Assembly (NCBI GenBank): GCA_030015575.1 | Contig: CM057339.1 | Coordinates: 778,612,809 to 778,676,808 of the forward strand | DNA from: Agapanthus africanus | Taxonomy: Eukaryota > Streptophyta > Magnoliopsida > Asparagales > Amaryllidaceae | Reading direction: 5' to 3' | Length of the DNA stretch: 64,000 nucleotides | Shown: in pieces, positions 21,351-33,119 of the stretch | Numbering within the stretch: position 1 is the first letter of the stretch | How the letters are laid out: each line of letters begins with the position of its first letter | Position numbers and translations under genes: made by a program | The notes under the pieces: model-generated | Told to the model about the DNA's origin: nothing | What the model saw: the letters and a program-made list of their open reading frames with translations, nothing else | Databases searched by the model: none

Positions 21351-23412
21351 TGTTAGTGTATATGCCATAGAGTCCATTACTGTATCATACTGGATTGTAT
21401 ATTACTTGATGGAAGCTTGGGATATTCACCTTGTATTGACATTCTTGCTCAAAATGGTAGTATGCTACTTGGTTTGTTTCTTCTTTAATGTGTGCATGTG
21501 TTTCTTTTAGCATATCGCCTTTACACATTAGTGGAGCCCTTAGGATCTTTGCTTGATTACCAGCGTTGTGATGGCAGTCACACTCGTGGGGGCTGGGTAA
21601 TCTATAAGCACATCCTTATGCAGGTCCCTAGTCGCAGGACCATCGAGACAGGTCATCGATACTCCGGAGTAGACTAGCGCATGCACTTCTTATCCCAGCT
21701 TGGGAGACGGTCTGTCCCACAGCTGTCAGTACGTCGTACTTGAGATAGTATGCGGGTGCTCGTTAGGTTACGAGTACACTGGACAAGACTCGTCGGGAAC
21801 TGTTGGTTGGTATTATACCTATCGTCAGTTATCAATGACCATGTGACATGAGTACAGCTTAGTCCGTTGACTTGACACTGTCACTTTGCCTCGAGTGTGT
21901 TCCCACTGTACTTTGATTACTACCCTACCACGGCTCAAAGGAGTCGTGCAAACAGGTAGTTTTTGGATGCAGTCCCGAAGCACTTGGAGGCAGTGACGGT
22001 TAGACAGGATTCGTCTCTCCCGGTATTGAGGTTTGATATCGCGCTGTGTCTAGGAGAGCCATTACAAAAAGTCCCTGGCCAGGGCAAGCGAGATAGACTG
22101 GTAGGTTTCCAGTGTTATCTCAGGTGTTCTGGGCTACACTCCAACACGACTTGTACCGCTAGTAGGGGACTGACGTTTACCGCCCCCTAGGCCCGCCATG
22201 CGATGTTCTTAGACGAACAGACCGGACTGTACGGAGATTGTCACATACAGGCTCAGTAGGAGTTCAGATGGGTTTACCTCGTCAGTCTTCTTATCGGCAT
22301 CTACCTGGGGACCGTTACGTACAGCTAGTGCCGCTTGCGGTCTGTGGTTAAACCCACTGCCAGCATAGTGTCAAGTCTTTAGAGACCCATACAGAGGGTT
22401 ATTCGCCTTTGGGCAAAACTGAGTAGAGGTCGCATGGTTTTGCGACAGGGTTCGTTCACATCCGCGCACTTGTGCACATTTGGCATCCGGAGAGACATTA
22501 CTAGCGGGCTCTGGTTTGAGCCAGATCTTAGTATATGTTTTGGGGTTAGTTTTATCTCATAGTATTCATGTTCCTCGGAACACGAATGCGGGTGTGTATG
22601 CACAGTTGATTGAGGCGGAGGAAGAGGTTTTCATTAGGGTTTTGGAACGGGTGCGTATGCACAGTTGACAGTCGTCTTTTTCCAAACCCTAATGAATTTG
22701 TGATATATCAATTAATAATATTAATTAAATGAAATTGTGTCATGGTTGGGTTTGTTGACTTGTTGACCAAGGTTGACTTGTTGACCTTGGTTGAAACTTT
22801 GACCATCATTATTACACATCAAAGATGCTCTTTGATCTTTGCAAAAACCATTAAATGTGAAATGATAATTGTCTCATCAAACCAACCATCAACTTTTTCA
22901 TTTGATTAAAATTATTAATTTTATTAATTCACATATATTATTATGGTTGCAAAACTATTCTTATTCTATCATAACCATTTTCTCTCCTCTCTTCTTCTTC
23001 CTCCTCCTCTAGTTCAAGGAGATCCATTCTCATGAGTTGAGAAAACTCTCCTTGAGATAAAATACCCTAAACCACTCTCTACTCACTCTAAGGTTGAAGG
23101 TCTAGCAAGCCAAAGACCTTAGTTCTCTCAAAGTTCGAGAAAGGAGCTTAAGGAAGAAACCCTCAGGTGGATCCATCTTTGACAAGAGTAGGCGACGAGG
23201 AAAGCACCATCCAACCACTACAAAGAGTCCAAGAAGAAGGAGTTCAAGTGAGGTATAACCCCTAACCGAGTAGATATATCTCTAGTTAGGTTGCTAGTGT
23301 GTAGTTTAGCCAAGATCCGTTTTCGTAGTCCATGTTACCTAAACCCTAAAAATCGTTTTTTTTACCATTTCCGCAAGCCCGAAAGAACCGGGAGAGGTAA
23401 CGTAGACTTACA
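21351..23412 (+). repeat. E2 5' LTR (2062 bp)
   Basis: Pairs with 29438-31502, with a few percent difference by eye. Contains 'GTTGACTTGTTGACC' words and an AT-rich 3' part. No gene. Confidence 0.95.
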
Positions 23413-23413
23413 A

Positions 23414-23425
23414 TGGTATCAGAGC
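23414..23425 (+). other. E2 primer-binding site
   Basis: TGGTATCAGAGC lies one base after the LTR end. It is the initiator tRNA-Met type. Confidence 0.95.
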
Positions 23426-25454
23426 CTAACTAAACACACCCTAGCATGTTAGCAAAGTATTTAGAATTTTGACCGAACGAAAAACCACGAAACACCCCGG
23501 AAAAACCAAGTTGCTGCCGATTTTTTTTTTCTGCTCTAAAAGTAATAAATCATATCTTAAAAATCGGCTCAGGCTTTTTAAAGAACAGGCAAGAAAAACG
23601 ATCCAGCGAACCGACCAACTCATCGCGAATCCGCGGCCGAGTTGACTCGGTCGTGGATCGTTTCTCCTGCAGTTTGTTTCAGGTGGTATTTTGTGATTTT
23701 GGGGATGGTTTGTTTCTGCCCAGATTTTCCAGAGAACAAGTTTGTTTTTGGGGTGGTTACAAATCCGTATTTTGGTCGATTTTCTGTAGACTTTGGCTAA
23801 TGGGTTGTATCTGTAATGTTATATATGTATTGAACGTCTGCTAATCGCTATACGTCGATTGGTGGGGGTTATACATATCTGTGATCTGTGATGTTGATGG
23901 TATGTGTATATGAATTCGTTGGATTGTCGCGGATGAATAGCCGGGGGGAATTGTGAGATGAGAGTTTTGTTTATCTTTCAATTCATGTTATATGTAAATT
24001 GATGTAATATTATTTGTATGGCCGCACAACCGGGTCGGGGTTGTAGCCGTCATTGTATAATTTCTTTTTACTGTTTTTGCTCCTAGGATAGACTCAAGGT
24101 GGGGTGCACAAACTACCGGGTACCTCGAAGTGCCGAGTGGCCTACTCACGTCGTTGAGGGAGGTTGCTTCACTTCGGATACTTGGCGGGTAGTTTTCCGC
24201 ACCCGTAGGGGTCTAGGGTGGGGTGTGGCTATTCATCGCGACCGTGTAATCCGCTCTTCGTTACAGGCTCGTACGAATTGTGGATTCCTAGTATATCCAA
24301 TGTATTCATCTGTGATCTGGAATGGCTATCATTGCATGTGACGAATGTTTATATATATCTATATGATATCTATTTAGGCGTTGCTTATGTTTTGCATCCG
24401 CGCTAGTCCAGCCCCCGCTCTGTCGTTAGTTAAGTAACCTAACGGGTGATGACGGGACCCCGTGGCGAATGCGGATGGCATAAGCGTACGTCATATTTTC
24501 GTTGTTTTCTGCAATGGTAGGATTAAATGATGGGACGCATTGGAATTAATGCAAGATAAAAATAAACCAAGTAAAAATCGTTGGAACACTTTGAAAACCA
24601 CTCGGTTCTTTTCAAAACCAAACTTTTAAATGCGGAGCTTGAACCACTCCTTTTGAAAGCTATCTCGTTCCTTCGATTATATCAAGTTCACTACGTTCAC
24701 GGTTTCGCCAAAACCATTCGTAGCCCTCCGTCGTTTCACATGAATGGTCAATAAGTATTCAAGCTATGTATGTTGGCCAAAGTCAAGGCATAGTGATTGG
24801 TAGCTATTGGGTATTCATGTGCAGCATAGATAGATGTGTTGGTTTGGGGCAGCCGTTCTATCATTTTGGCCAAAGTCAAGGGTATGTACGGGTGGGCTCA
24901 AATTAACCTGGAGAATGACGGGTAGAACTTGACATGTGACTTATGATATTTTGGCCAAAGTCAAGGTCATAAGAGCATGGGGCAAAAATCCACATCGGGA
25001 GTTTCAAAAGAAATGAAACTTGCTAGTGTTGCATATCATTTGGAGTGTGATGATTCTGGTAGGATTCCTTCAGTTTTGTCACGCGATGATATTTGGATCC
25101 CGATCCTACTGTGAGTATATGCTACTCCTCGGGAAATTTCTCACTAAACAATCAATGCTATAAACCTAGTAGGTGTCTAGAAAGGTGTTAGCGGGGCTAC
25201 GCCCCCCAGGGAAAAGAGGTTCTTAAATTAAGGAACTTCGCGAAAGGGTTGGAAAACCTCCCTCGAAATACCGACACTGGCCTGGCTGAACGGTTAAGCA
25301 AGTATTGTGCGGTGAGATTGATCCCGACTAATTCTTCCTTTATGGTTTGAGGAGGGATTCGAGAGACAGTGGGAGCCATCCTGTTCAGACAAACTAAAAA
25401 CCACTATAAACTTGCAAGAGCATCATGCTAAAATGTTTCTTCTCTCTCTCCTAA
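23426..25454 (+). other. E2 5' leader
   Basis: About 2 kb of leader with no sustained coding frame. It carries the block shared with E1 (24398-24481, hairpin CGTTAGTT/AACCTAACG at 24424-24444) and 'TTGGCCAAAGTCAAGG' words repeated at about 24773, 24866 and 24951. The E1 counterparts use a different core but sit in the same positions. It likely holds the packaging signals. Confidence 0.75.
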
Positions 25455-28400
25455 TTGCAGCGACCAAATATCACGACTGGACTTAAGTTACTACTAGATA
25501 AAAACATACTGACAGGGCCAAACTACAAAGATTGGCTCAGGAATGTCAAAATGTCAATCACTTATGACAAGTTGGGGTATCTTCTTACCACCAAAGCTCC
25601 CCCTGTCCCAGGTCCCAAAACCAGCGTCGCGGATAGGGAAATCCGTAAGACCTAGGAAATCGACTGCGCGAAGGCCAAGTGCCTCGTGCTTGCCTCTATG
25701 GACAACGAACATCAGAGGAGGCATGAGAATATGGACCTCGAATCCATATTTCTCCATACAAAAGAACTGTATGGAGAGCAATCTCGTATCGCCAGATACG
25801 AAGTGTCGAAGAAGTTGTTTTCAGCAAGATTGGCCGTCGGATCATCGGTAGCGGAACACGTGCTTAAGATGATTGGCTACATAGAGGAGCTCGCGGTCCT
25901 TGGGACCACGTTGGAGAATGAGCTCTATACGGACTTGATTCTTCAGTCCCTTCCTTCCACTTACGCCCAGTTCATCCTGAATTTCAACTTGCAAGAAAAG
26001 GAAGTTGAACTTTCAGAGCTCCTCAACATGCTGGGGAGTGCAGAGGGCACCCTACAGAAAGGTAGGGAAACATCCATTTTGTTTGTAGGAGGATCTTCCT
26101 CTTCTAGGTCCAAGGCGAAAGCCAAGGGAAAGAAGAAGAAAACCCCCGCCAAACCAAGGGGCGGTGTTAGTAAGAAGGATACGAAGGGAAAGGCAAAAGC
26201 AACAAATGTAGCAGGGAAGCTTGTGGATAAGGAAGAATGCTTTTACTGTCACAAGAGTGGACACTGGAAGAAAGATTGCAGGGCTTGGAAGGCCAGAACA
26301 CAGGATCTGAAGCAAGTTGCGGCTTTAGCTTCAGGTGTGTATGTTATTGAAAACTGTCTATCAATAAACTCTACGTCCTGGGTATTAGATACCGGATCAG
26401 GATCTCATATCTGTAATTCTTTGCAGGCGTTGAGAAAGCGTAGGTTTTTGAAAGCAGGTGACATGACCCTCAAAGTTGCAAACGGAGCTAGCATGGATGT
26501 TGAGGCCGTGGGGGACTATCACCTGGGAATGTCAGATGAACATGTTTTAGTTTTACGTAATTGCATTTTTGTACCCAACGCAACTTGTAATATCATTTCT
26601 GTATCTTTGGTTTCTAAAGAAGTTTATGAATTTGCGTTTTTAAGTAATGTTGTAAACATTCACCTTAATCAAGTTCTGATTGGGTCATGTACATTGGGCA
26701 ATGGTATATACGTATTAAACCAACCACAGATTTTCAATGTCCAGAATACACATAAAAGAAAGTCTCCGGAAACAAATCAGACTTTCTTATGGCATTGTAG
26801 ACTGGGTCACATCAATGAGAGAAGGTTGACGAAGTTACATACTGAAGGATATTTGGATCCGTTTGAATATCAATCGTATGCAACTTGTCAATCCTGTCTC
26901 AAAGGAAAGATGACAAAGACTCCGTTCACTGGACACGGAGTGAGAGCGAGCGAGCTCTTGGGACTCGTACACAGCGACGTGTGCAGTCCAATGTCTACGC
27001 ATGCACGAAGAGGTTATTCTTATTTCATCACTTTTACGGATGACTTTTCAAGGTACGGTTATGTCTTCTTAATGAAACATAAATCCGAAGCCTTTGGAAA
27101 ATTCCAGGAATATAAGAATGAAGTAGAAAAACAAACAGGCAAAAGTATCAAGACACCGAGATCTGATTGAGGTGGTGAATACTTGAGTGCCGAGTTCCTG
27201 GATTACTTAAAAGAGAATGGAATTCTCTCTTAGCTTACTCCTCCATACACTCCGCAACATAACGGTGTATCGGAGAGACGGAACCGAACCCTATTAGATA
27301 TGGTACGGTCCATGATGAGTAACGCTGAGTTACCGCGATCATTCTGGGGATATGCGCAAGAATCAGCTGCATACTTTTTGAACCGAGTTCCAACTAAGAC
27401 TGTGCCTACTACACCATATGAGATGTAGTGTGGGAAGAGACCCTATCTTAATCATATTAAGACATGGGGTTGTCCAACTTTTGTCAAAAAGCAGCATGCG
27501 GACAAGCTCGAGGCACGCTCAGTACAGTGCAAGTTTGTGGGATATCCAAAGAATTCCAAGGGATATTTCTTCTATTGCGAAGAGGAACAAAAGGTTTTTG
27601 TTTCTCGGCATGCCCACTTCTTGGAAACTCAGTTTTTGGAGAATCAGATAAGTGGGAGCGCAATAGAACTGGAAGAAATTCCAGAACCACGAGCTATTAC
27701 TGAAAGCTTAGTATAACCAAAGGGTTCGAAAGATCAGGACATTCCTACGCCGCTCCGCAGAAGTAGTAGGCAGTCTCATCCGCCCGAAAGATACTACGGT
27801 TTTCTCATAGACGGGGATAGAGAGGATTGCATCATTGATAGTGATGAGCCGACTAGCTTCCAGCAGGCCATTCAGAGCGTTGACTCGGTATAATGGCTGG
27901 ATGCAATGCGGACCGAAATGGAGTCCATGTACACCAACAAAGTATAGACGTTGGACATTGCTCCAGATTGGGTAAAACCCGTAGGATGCAAGTGGATCTT
28001 CAAAAGGAAGATTGGTGTAGATGGACAGGTTGAGACCTATAAAGCTAGACTTGTTGCAAAGGGTTTCCGTCAAAGACCTGGCTTGGACTATGACGAAACC
28101 TTTTCTCCAGTGGCTATGCTGAAATCCATTCAGATCCTTCTTGCCATTGCTGCCTTCCACGATTATGAGATCTGGCAAATGGAAGTAAAAACCGCTTTTC
28201 TAAATGAAAATTTAGAGGAGTGTGTCTATATGGACCAGCCAGAGGGTTTCATTCAGAGTGGGAGCAGCGGAAAGGTGTACAAGTTGGTTAAGTCCATTTA
28301 TGGACTAAAGTAGGCATCGCGGAGTTGGAACATCTGTTTTGATGAGACGGTCAAAGAATTTGGCTTTATCAAAAATCCAGATGAACCATGCATCAATAGT

Positions 28401-29437
28401 AGATTTGTAGCGAGAACTGTAGTATTCCTAGTTTTATACGTGGATGACATTCTCTTGATAGGAAATGACATTCCTATGCTACAATCTGTCAAAGGGTTCT
28501 TATCACACATGTTCTCCATGAAAGACCTGGGTGATGCCTCATACATTCTGGGGATCCGGATCTATCATGACAGATTCAAGAGGATACTGGGACTCTCACA
28601 GTCCAGGTACATCGACACCATACTGAAAAGATTCAGTATGGAAGATTCCAAGCGCGGTAATCTACCGGCTTGTCACGGGATCACCCTCTCCAAAAAGATG
28701 TCTCCCAAAACTGATTTGGAAAGGGATCGCATGTCTATTATACCCTACGTTTCTGTGGTAGGCTCTATAATGTATGTGATGTTGTGTACCAGACCAGATG
28801 AAGCTTATGCACTGAGTGTGGTAAGCCGGTATCAGTCAAACCCTGGGGAGAAACACTGGATAGCAGTAAAGAACATTCTCAAGTACCTAAGAAGGACTAA
28901 GGAGATGTTCTTGGTGTATGGCGGAAAAGACCTCCAGGTCGAGGCATTTGCTGACTCCAGCTTCCAGAGTGACAAGGATGATTCCAAGTCCATGTCGGGT
29001 TATGTCTTTACCCTCTATGGAGGGGCGGTGTGTTGGAAGAGTTCCAAACAGGAAACCGTTGCTGACTCGACGATGGAAGCGGAATATATCGCAGCTACAG
29101 ATGCCGCAAAAGAAGCCGTCTGGATGAAGAAGTTCCTCACGGAGCTTCAGGTGGTTCCTACCATTGTTGATCCAATACCGCTGTATTGTGACAACAACGG
29201 AGCTATAGCTTTAGCGAAGGAACCCAGGTCTCATCAGAAGTCCAGACACATCTTGAGGCGGTATCACCTGATCAGGAAGATCGTGGGTCGCCAGGAGATC
29301 GAGGTTCGGAGAGTTGCCACGGAAGATAACACCGCTGATCCATTCACCAAGGCCTTAACCCAGACTCAGTTCGAGCGGCTGATCGAGATGATAGGTCTTC
29401 GATACGCCAGTACATGGCCTTTGTGCAAGTGGGAGAT
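25455..29437 (+). pseudogene. gag-pol: E2 Gag-Pol polyprotein (Ty1/copia)
   Basis: One reading frame covers the whole polyprotein. Gag is at 25455-26320 (NYKDWLRNVKMS, basic tail, zinc knuckle CFYCHKSGHWKKDC). Protease has WVLDTGSGSHIC (about 26380). Next come the pre-integrase region (LWHCRLGH, CQSCLKGKM), the integrase core (GLVHSDVC, TPPYTPQHNGVSERRNR), RT at 27970-28700 (CKWIFKRK, YVDDILLIGND) and RNase H (EAFADSSFQ, TMEAEYIAATDAAKEAVW, YCDNNGAI). In-frame stops are at 25653, 27168, 27231, 27426, 27714, 27891, 27945 and 28311. Each fits a single transition from W, Q or R codons, and no frameshift was found. The protease-integrase-RT-RNase H order defines copia. The frame continues through the LTR start and stops at 29595-29597. 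Confidence 0.93.
29427..29437 (+). other. E2 polypurine tract
   Basis: AAGTGGGAGAT directly precedes the 3' LTR. It would prime plus-strand DNA synthesis. The same sequence occurs before the 3' LTR of E1. Confidence 0.9.
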
Positions 29438-31502
29438 TGTTAGTGTATATGCCCTAGAGGCCATTACTGTATCATACTGGATTATATATTACTTGATGGA
29501 AGCTTGGGATATTCACCTTGTATTGACATTCTTTCTCAAAATGGTAGTATGCTACTTGGTTTGTTTCTGCTTTAATGTGTGCATGTGTTTCTTTTAGCAT
29601 ATCGCCTTTACACATTAGTGGAGCCCTTAGGATCTTTGCTTGATTACCAGCGTTGTGATGGCAGTCACACTCGTGGGGGCTGGGTAATCTATAAGCACAT
29701 ACTTATGCAGGTCCCTAGTCGCAGGACCATCGAGACAGGACATCGATACTCCGGAGTAAACTAGCGCATGCGCTTCTTATCCCAGCTTGGAAGACGGTCT
29801 GTCCCACAGCCGTCAGTACGTCGTACTTGAGATAGTATGCGGGTACTCGTTAGGTTACGAGTACACTGGACAGGACTCGTCGGGAACTGTTGGTTGGTAT
29901 TATACCTATCGTCAGTTATCAGTTCCCATGTGACATGAGTACAACTTAATCCGTTGACTTGATACTGTCACTTCGTCTCGAGTGTGTTCCCACTGTACTT
30001 TGATTACTACCCTACCACGGCTGAAAGGAGTCATGCAAACAGGTAGTTTTTGGATGCAGTCCCGAAGCACTTGGAGGTAGCGACGGTTAGACAGGATTCG
30101 TCTCTCCCGGTATTGGGGGTTGATATCGTGCTGTGTCTAGGAGAGCCTTTACACAAAGTCCCTGGCCAGGGCAAGCGAGATAGATTGGTAGGTTTCCAGT
30201 GTTATCTCAGGTGTTCTGGGCTACACTCCGACACGATTTGTACCGCTGGTAGGGGACTGACGTTTACCGCCCCCTAAGCCCGCCATGCGATGTTCTTAGA
30301 CGAACAGACCGGACTGTACGGAGATTGTCACATACAGGCTCAGTAGGAGTTCAGATGGGTTTACCTCGTCAGTCTTCTTATCGGCATCTACTTGGGGACC
30401 GTTACGTACAGCTAGTGCCGCTTGCGGTCTGTGGTTAAACCCACTGCCATCGTAGTGTCGAGTCTTTAGAGTCCCACACAGAGGGTTATTCGCCTTTGGG
30501 CAAAACCGAGTAGAGGTCGCATGGTTTTGCGACAGGGTTCGTTCACATCCGCGCACTTGTGCACGTTTGGCGTCCGGACAGACATTACTAGCAGGCTCTA
30601 GTTTGAGCCAGATCCTAGTATATGTTTTGGGGTTAGTTTTATTTCATAGTATTCATGTTCCTCGGAACACGAATGCGGGTGTGTATGCACAGTTGATTGA
30701 GGAGGAGGAAGAGGTTTTTCATTAGGGTTTTGGAACGGGTGCGTATGCACAGTTGACAGTCGTCTTTTTCCAAACCCTAATGAATTTGTGATATATCAAT
30801 TAATAATATTAATTAAATGAAATTGTGTCATGGTTGGGTTTGTTGACTTGTTGACCAAGATTGACTTGTTGACCTTGGTTGAAACTTTGACCATCATCAT
30901 TACACATCAAAGATGCTCTTTGATCTTTGCAAAAACCATTAAATGTGAAATGATAATTGTCTCATCAAACCAACCATCAACTTTTTCATTTGATTAAAAT
31001 TATTAATTTTATTAATTCACATATATTGTTATGGTTGCAAAACTATTCTCATTCTATCATAACCATTCTCTCTCCTCTCTTCTTCTTCCTCCTCCTCTAG
31101 TTCAAGGAGATCCATTCTCATGAGTTGAGAAAGCTCTCCTTGAGATAAAATACCCTAAACCAATCTCTACTCACTCTAAGGTTGAAGGTCTAGCAAGCCA
31201 GAGACCTTAGTTCTCTCAAAGTTCGAGAAAGGAGCTCAAGGAAGAAACCCTCAGGTGGATCCATCTTTGACAAGAGTAGGCGACGAGGAAAGCACCATCC
31301 AACCACTACAAAGAGTCCAAGAAGAATGATTTCAAGTGAGGTATAACCCCTAACCGAGTAGATATATCTCTAGTTAGGTTGCTAGTGTGTAGTTTAGCCA
31401 AGATCCGTTTTCGTAGTCCATGTTCCTTAAACCCTAAAAATCGTTTTTTTTTTACCATTTCCGCAAGCCCGAAAGAACCGGAAGAGGTAATGTGGACTTA
31501 CA
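29438..31502 (+). repeat. E2 3' LTR (2065 bp)
   Basis: Begins TGTTAGTGTATATGCC and ends GGACTTACA. It is followed by the TTGCA target copy at 31503-31507. Confidence 0.95.
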
Positions 31503-31507
31503 TTGCA

Positions 31508-32270
31508 TACCTCATTGCCACTCCTACTCTTACCCTTTTTCTCCGGAACATTTCATATCACTACAAACGTCCACTTCCATTGGATAAAACCATCGTATGA
31601 TTATATATGAACTCGAAGGAACTTGTTCCAGATTCGAGGATGGTTTCTGGTTCTGGAGAAAATGAATAGGACTATTCCGTTGTCTTTTCGTTTTACCTTC
31701 TCTCAGGTTGCGAGTGTTCCTTGGATTAGGACGGTACACCTATTACGCTAATTGGATAGTCTTCATCCAAACCATAGGCAGGTGCCGAAAGGTAGGGAAT
31801 GAAGAAAACCGATTGGCCTAAGTAAGGTATACAGAAGGTAATATGTAAAAACAAGTAGAGGGATTAGTAAGAGGGCAAAGTAAATTGCGACTGCTATTCA
31901 CGACCAAACCAAGTATTTCATCGCCACTCCTACTTCACCTTTGTATTTCTCCAGAACACCCCGTATCACTACGAAGATCCACAGTTATTTGGATAATCCA
32001 TCGTATGGTTATATACGAACTCGAAGGAACTTGTTCCAATTTGGGGATGGATTCTGGTTCAGGAGAAATAGGAATAAGGTTTATTCAGTTGTATTTTATC
32101 TTTACCTTCTCTCGCGTTGTTAGCGCTCCTAAGATTAGGAGAGTACACCCATTATGCTTATTGGATAGTCTTCTTCCAAACCATAGGCTGGTGCCGAACG
32201 GTAGGGAAGGAAGAAAACCATTTGGCCTAAAGGTGGTGTACAGAAGACAATGACTAAAGACATATAAAGG
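31508..32270 (+). repeat. About 406-bp tandem duplication in E1 internal region
   Basis: Two diverged copies start at about 31512 and 31918 ('TCATYGCCACTCCTAC'). Both contain 'GAACTCGAAGGAACTTGTTCC' and 'ACCATAGGC.GGTGCCGAA'. A further 22-bp direct repeat follows (32330-32373). No open frame is conserved between the copies. Origin unknown; they are present in E1 and not in E2. Confidence 0.85.
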
Positions 32271-33119
32271 GATTTGGAGAGATGACAAAGAAATATACAG
32301 TTACAGTTGTGAATATGATAATGGAAGAGGCATTACTAAGAATACCCGGATGCATTACTAAGAATACCCGGATAGCCTTTCGAAACATTTACATGTTTCA
32401 GTTTCACTGTGTATTGTTAAAAGAAAACTGATTTCCCAATTAGCCCTTGCTCCAGGGTATGTATTTACCAGGTTTGATTCTATCATCTGTATGGTTTTAT
32501 AGATGATGAGTGGGAGTAAGTTATTGAGAATTGGGTGATCATCCTCATTATATCGGAATTTGTTGTAATTGGTAATATTTGAGGAAATCGCCTGGGTTGT
32601 TTGCCGGACGACAAATATTTGGTTTTGAATATCCGTTGTTATGCACCAATTTCAAATTGATATATCTGTACGTTTATTTTTATAAAGTGAGATATAACTT
32701 TTTGAAATTATGTCCATGACATTTACCTATATCAGTGGATGGGTAGGTAAGGAGCATTAAAACAGCGGTGTAATTCTTCTTAACCATAAGTACAGTTTTC
32801 AACCTACGACACACAGGGAATGAGTTATTAGACTTAGAGGACTTATACAGAGTATTGTATGTTGTCCAGTGTTCATTAGGACAGAGGGGATGGTACTCGT
32901 ACTATATTCTGTTTACTTATGACTTCTTTAGTTCTTAGACATGTGTTTCATAGAAATACAAGATCCAAGTTTTGAGAAGTTATAGGTATATGAATAAAGT
33001 AGAGAACCGGGTATTGCAAGTATCAGGATTCTTCAAGGTGATCGAAGATGTAGATACTTGTGTATGGTATTCAGTTGATAGTAATGATTATGAGAACTTG
33101 CTTCTCTTTCAAGTTACTC
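32271..33119 (+). other. E1 internal region without recognisable gene
   Basis: AT-rich sequence where gag would be expected. I could not recognise a gag domain or zinc knuckle in any frame. Confidence 0.5.

Larger units (their letters stand above)
21351..31502 (+). mobile_element. E2: Ty1/copia element nested in E1
   Basis: This is a 10,152-bp element with LTRs TGTTAGTGTATATGCC...GACTTACA and a perfect TTGCA duplication (21346-21350 and 31503-31507). It has a primer site, a full-length gag-pol frame and a polypurine tract. It is the most complete coding element in the window, inactivated by premature stops. It shares leader motifs with E1, so the two are related families. Confidence 0.96.

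Noticed and set aside
22960-23060. Pyrimidine-rich 'ctcttcttcttcctcctcctc' tract as a splice acceptor or gene start
   Set aside because: It is part of the E2 LTR (repeated at 31070-31100) and has no exon after it.
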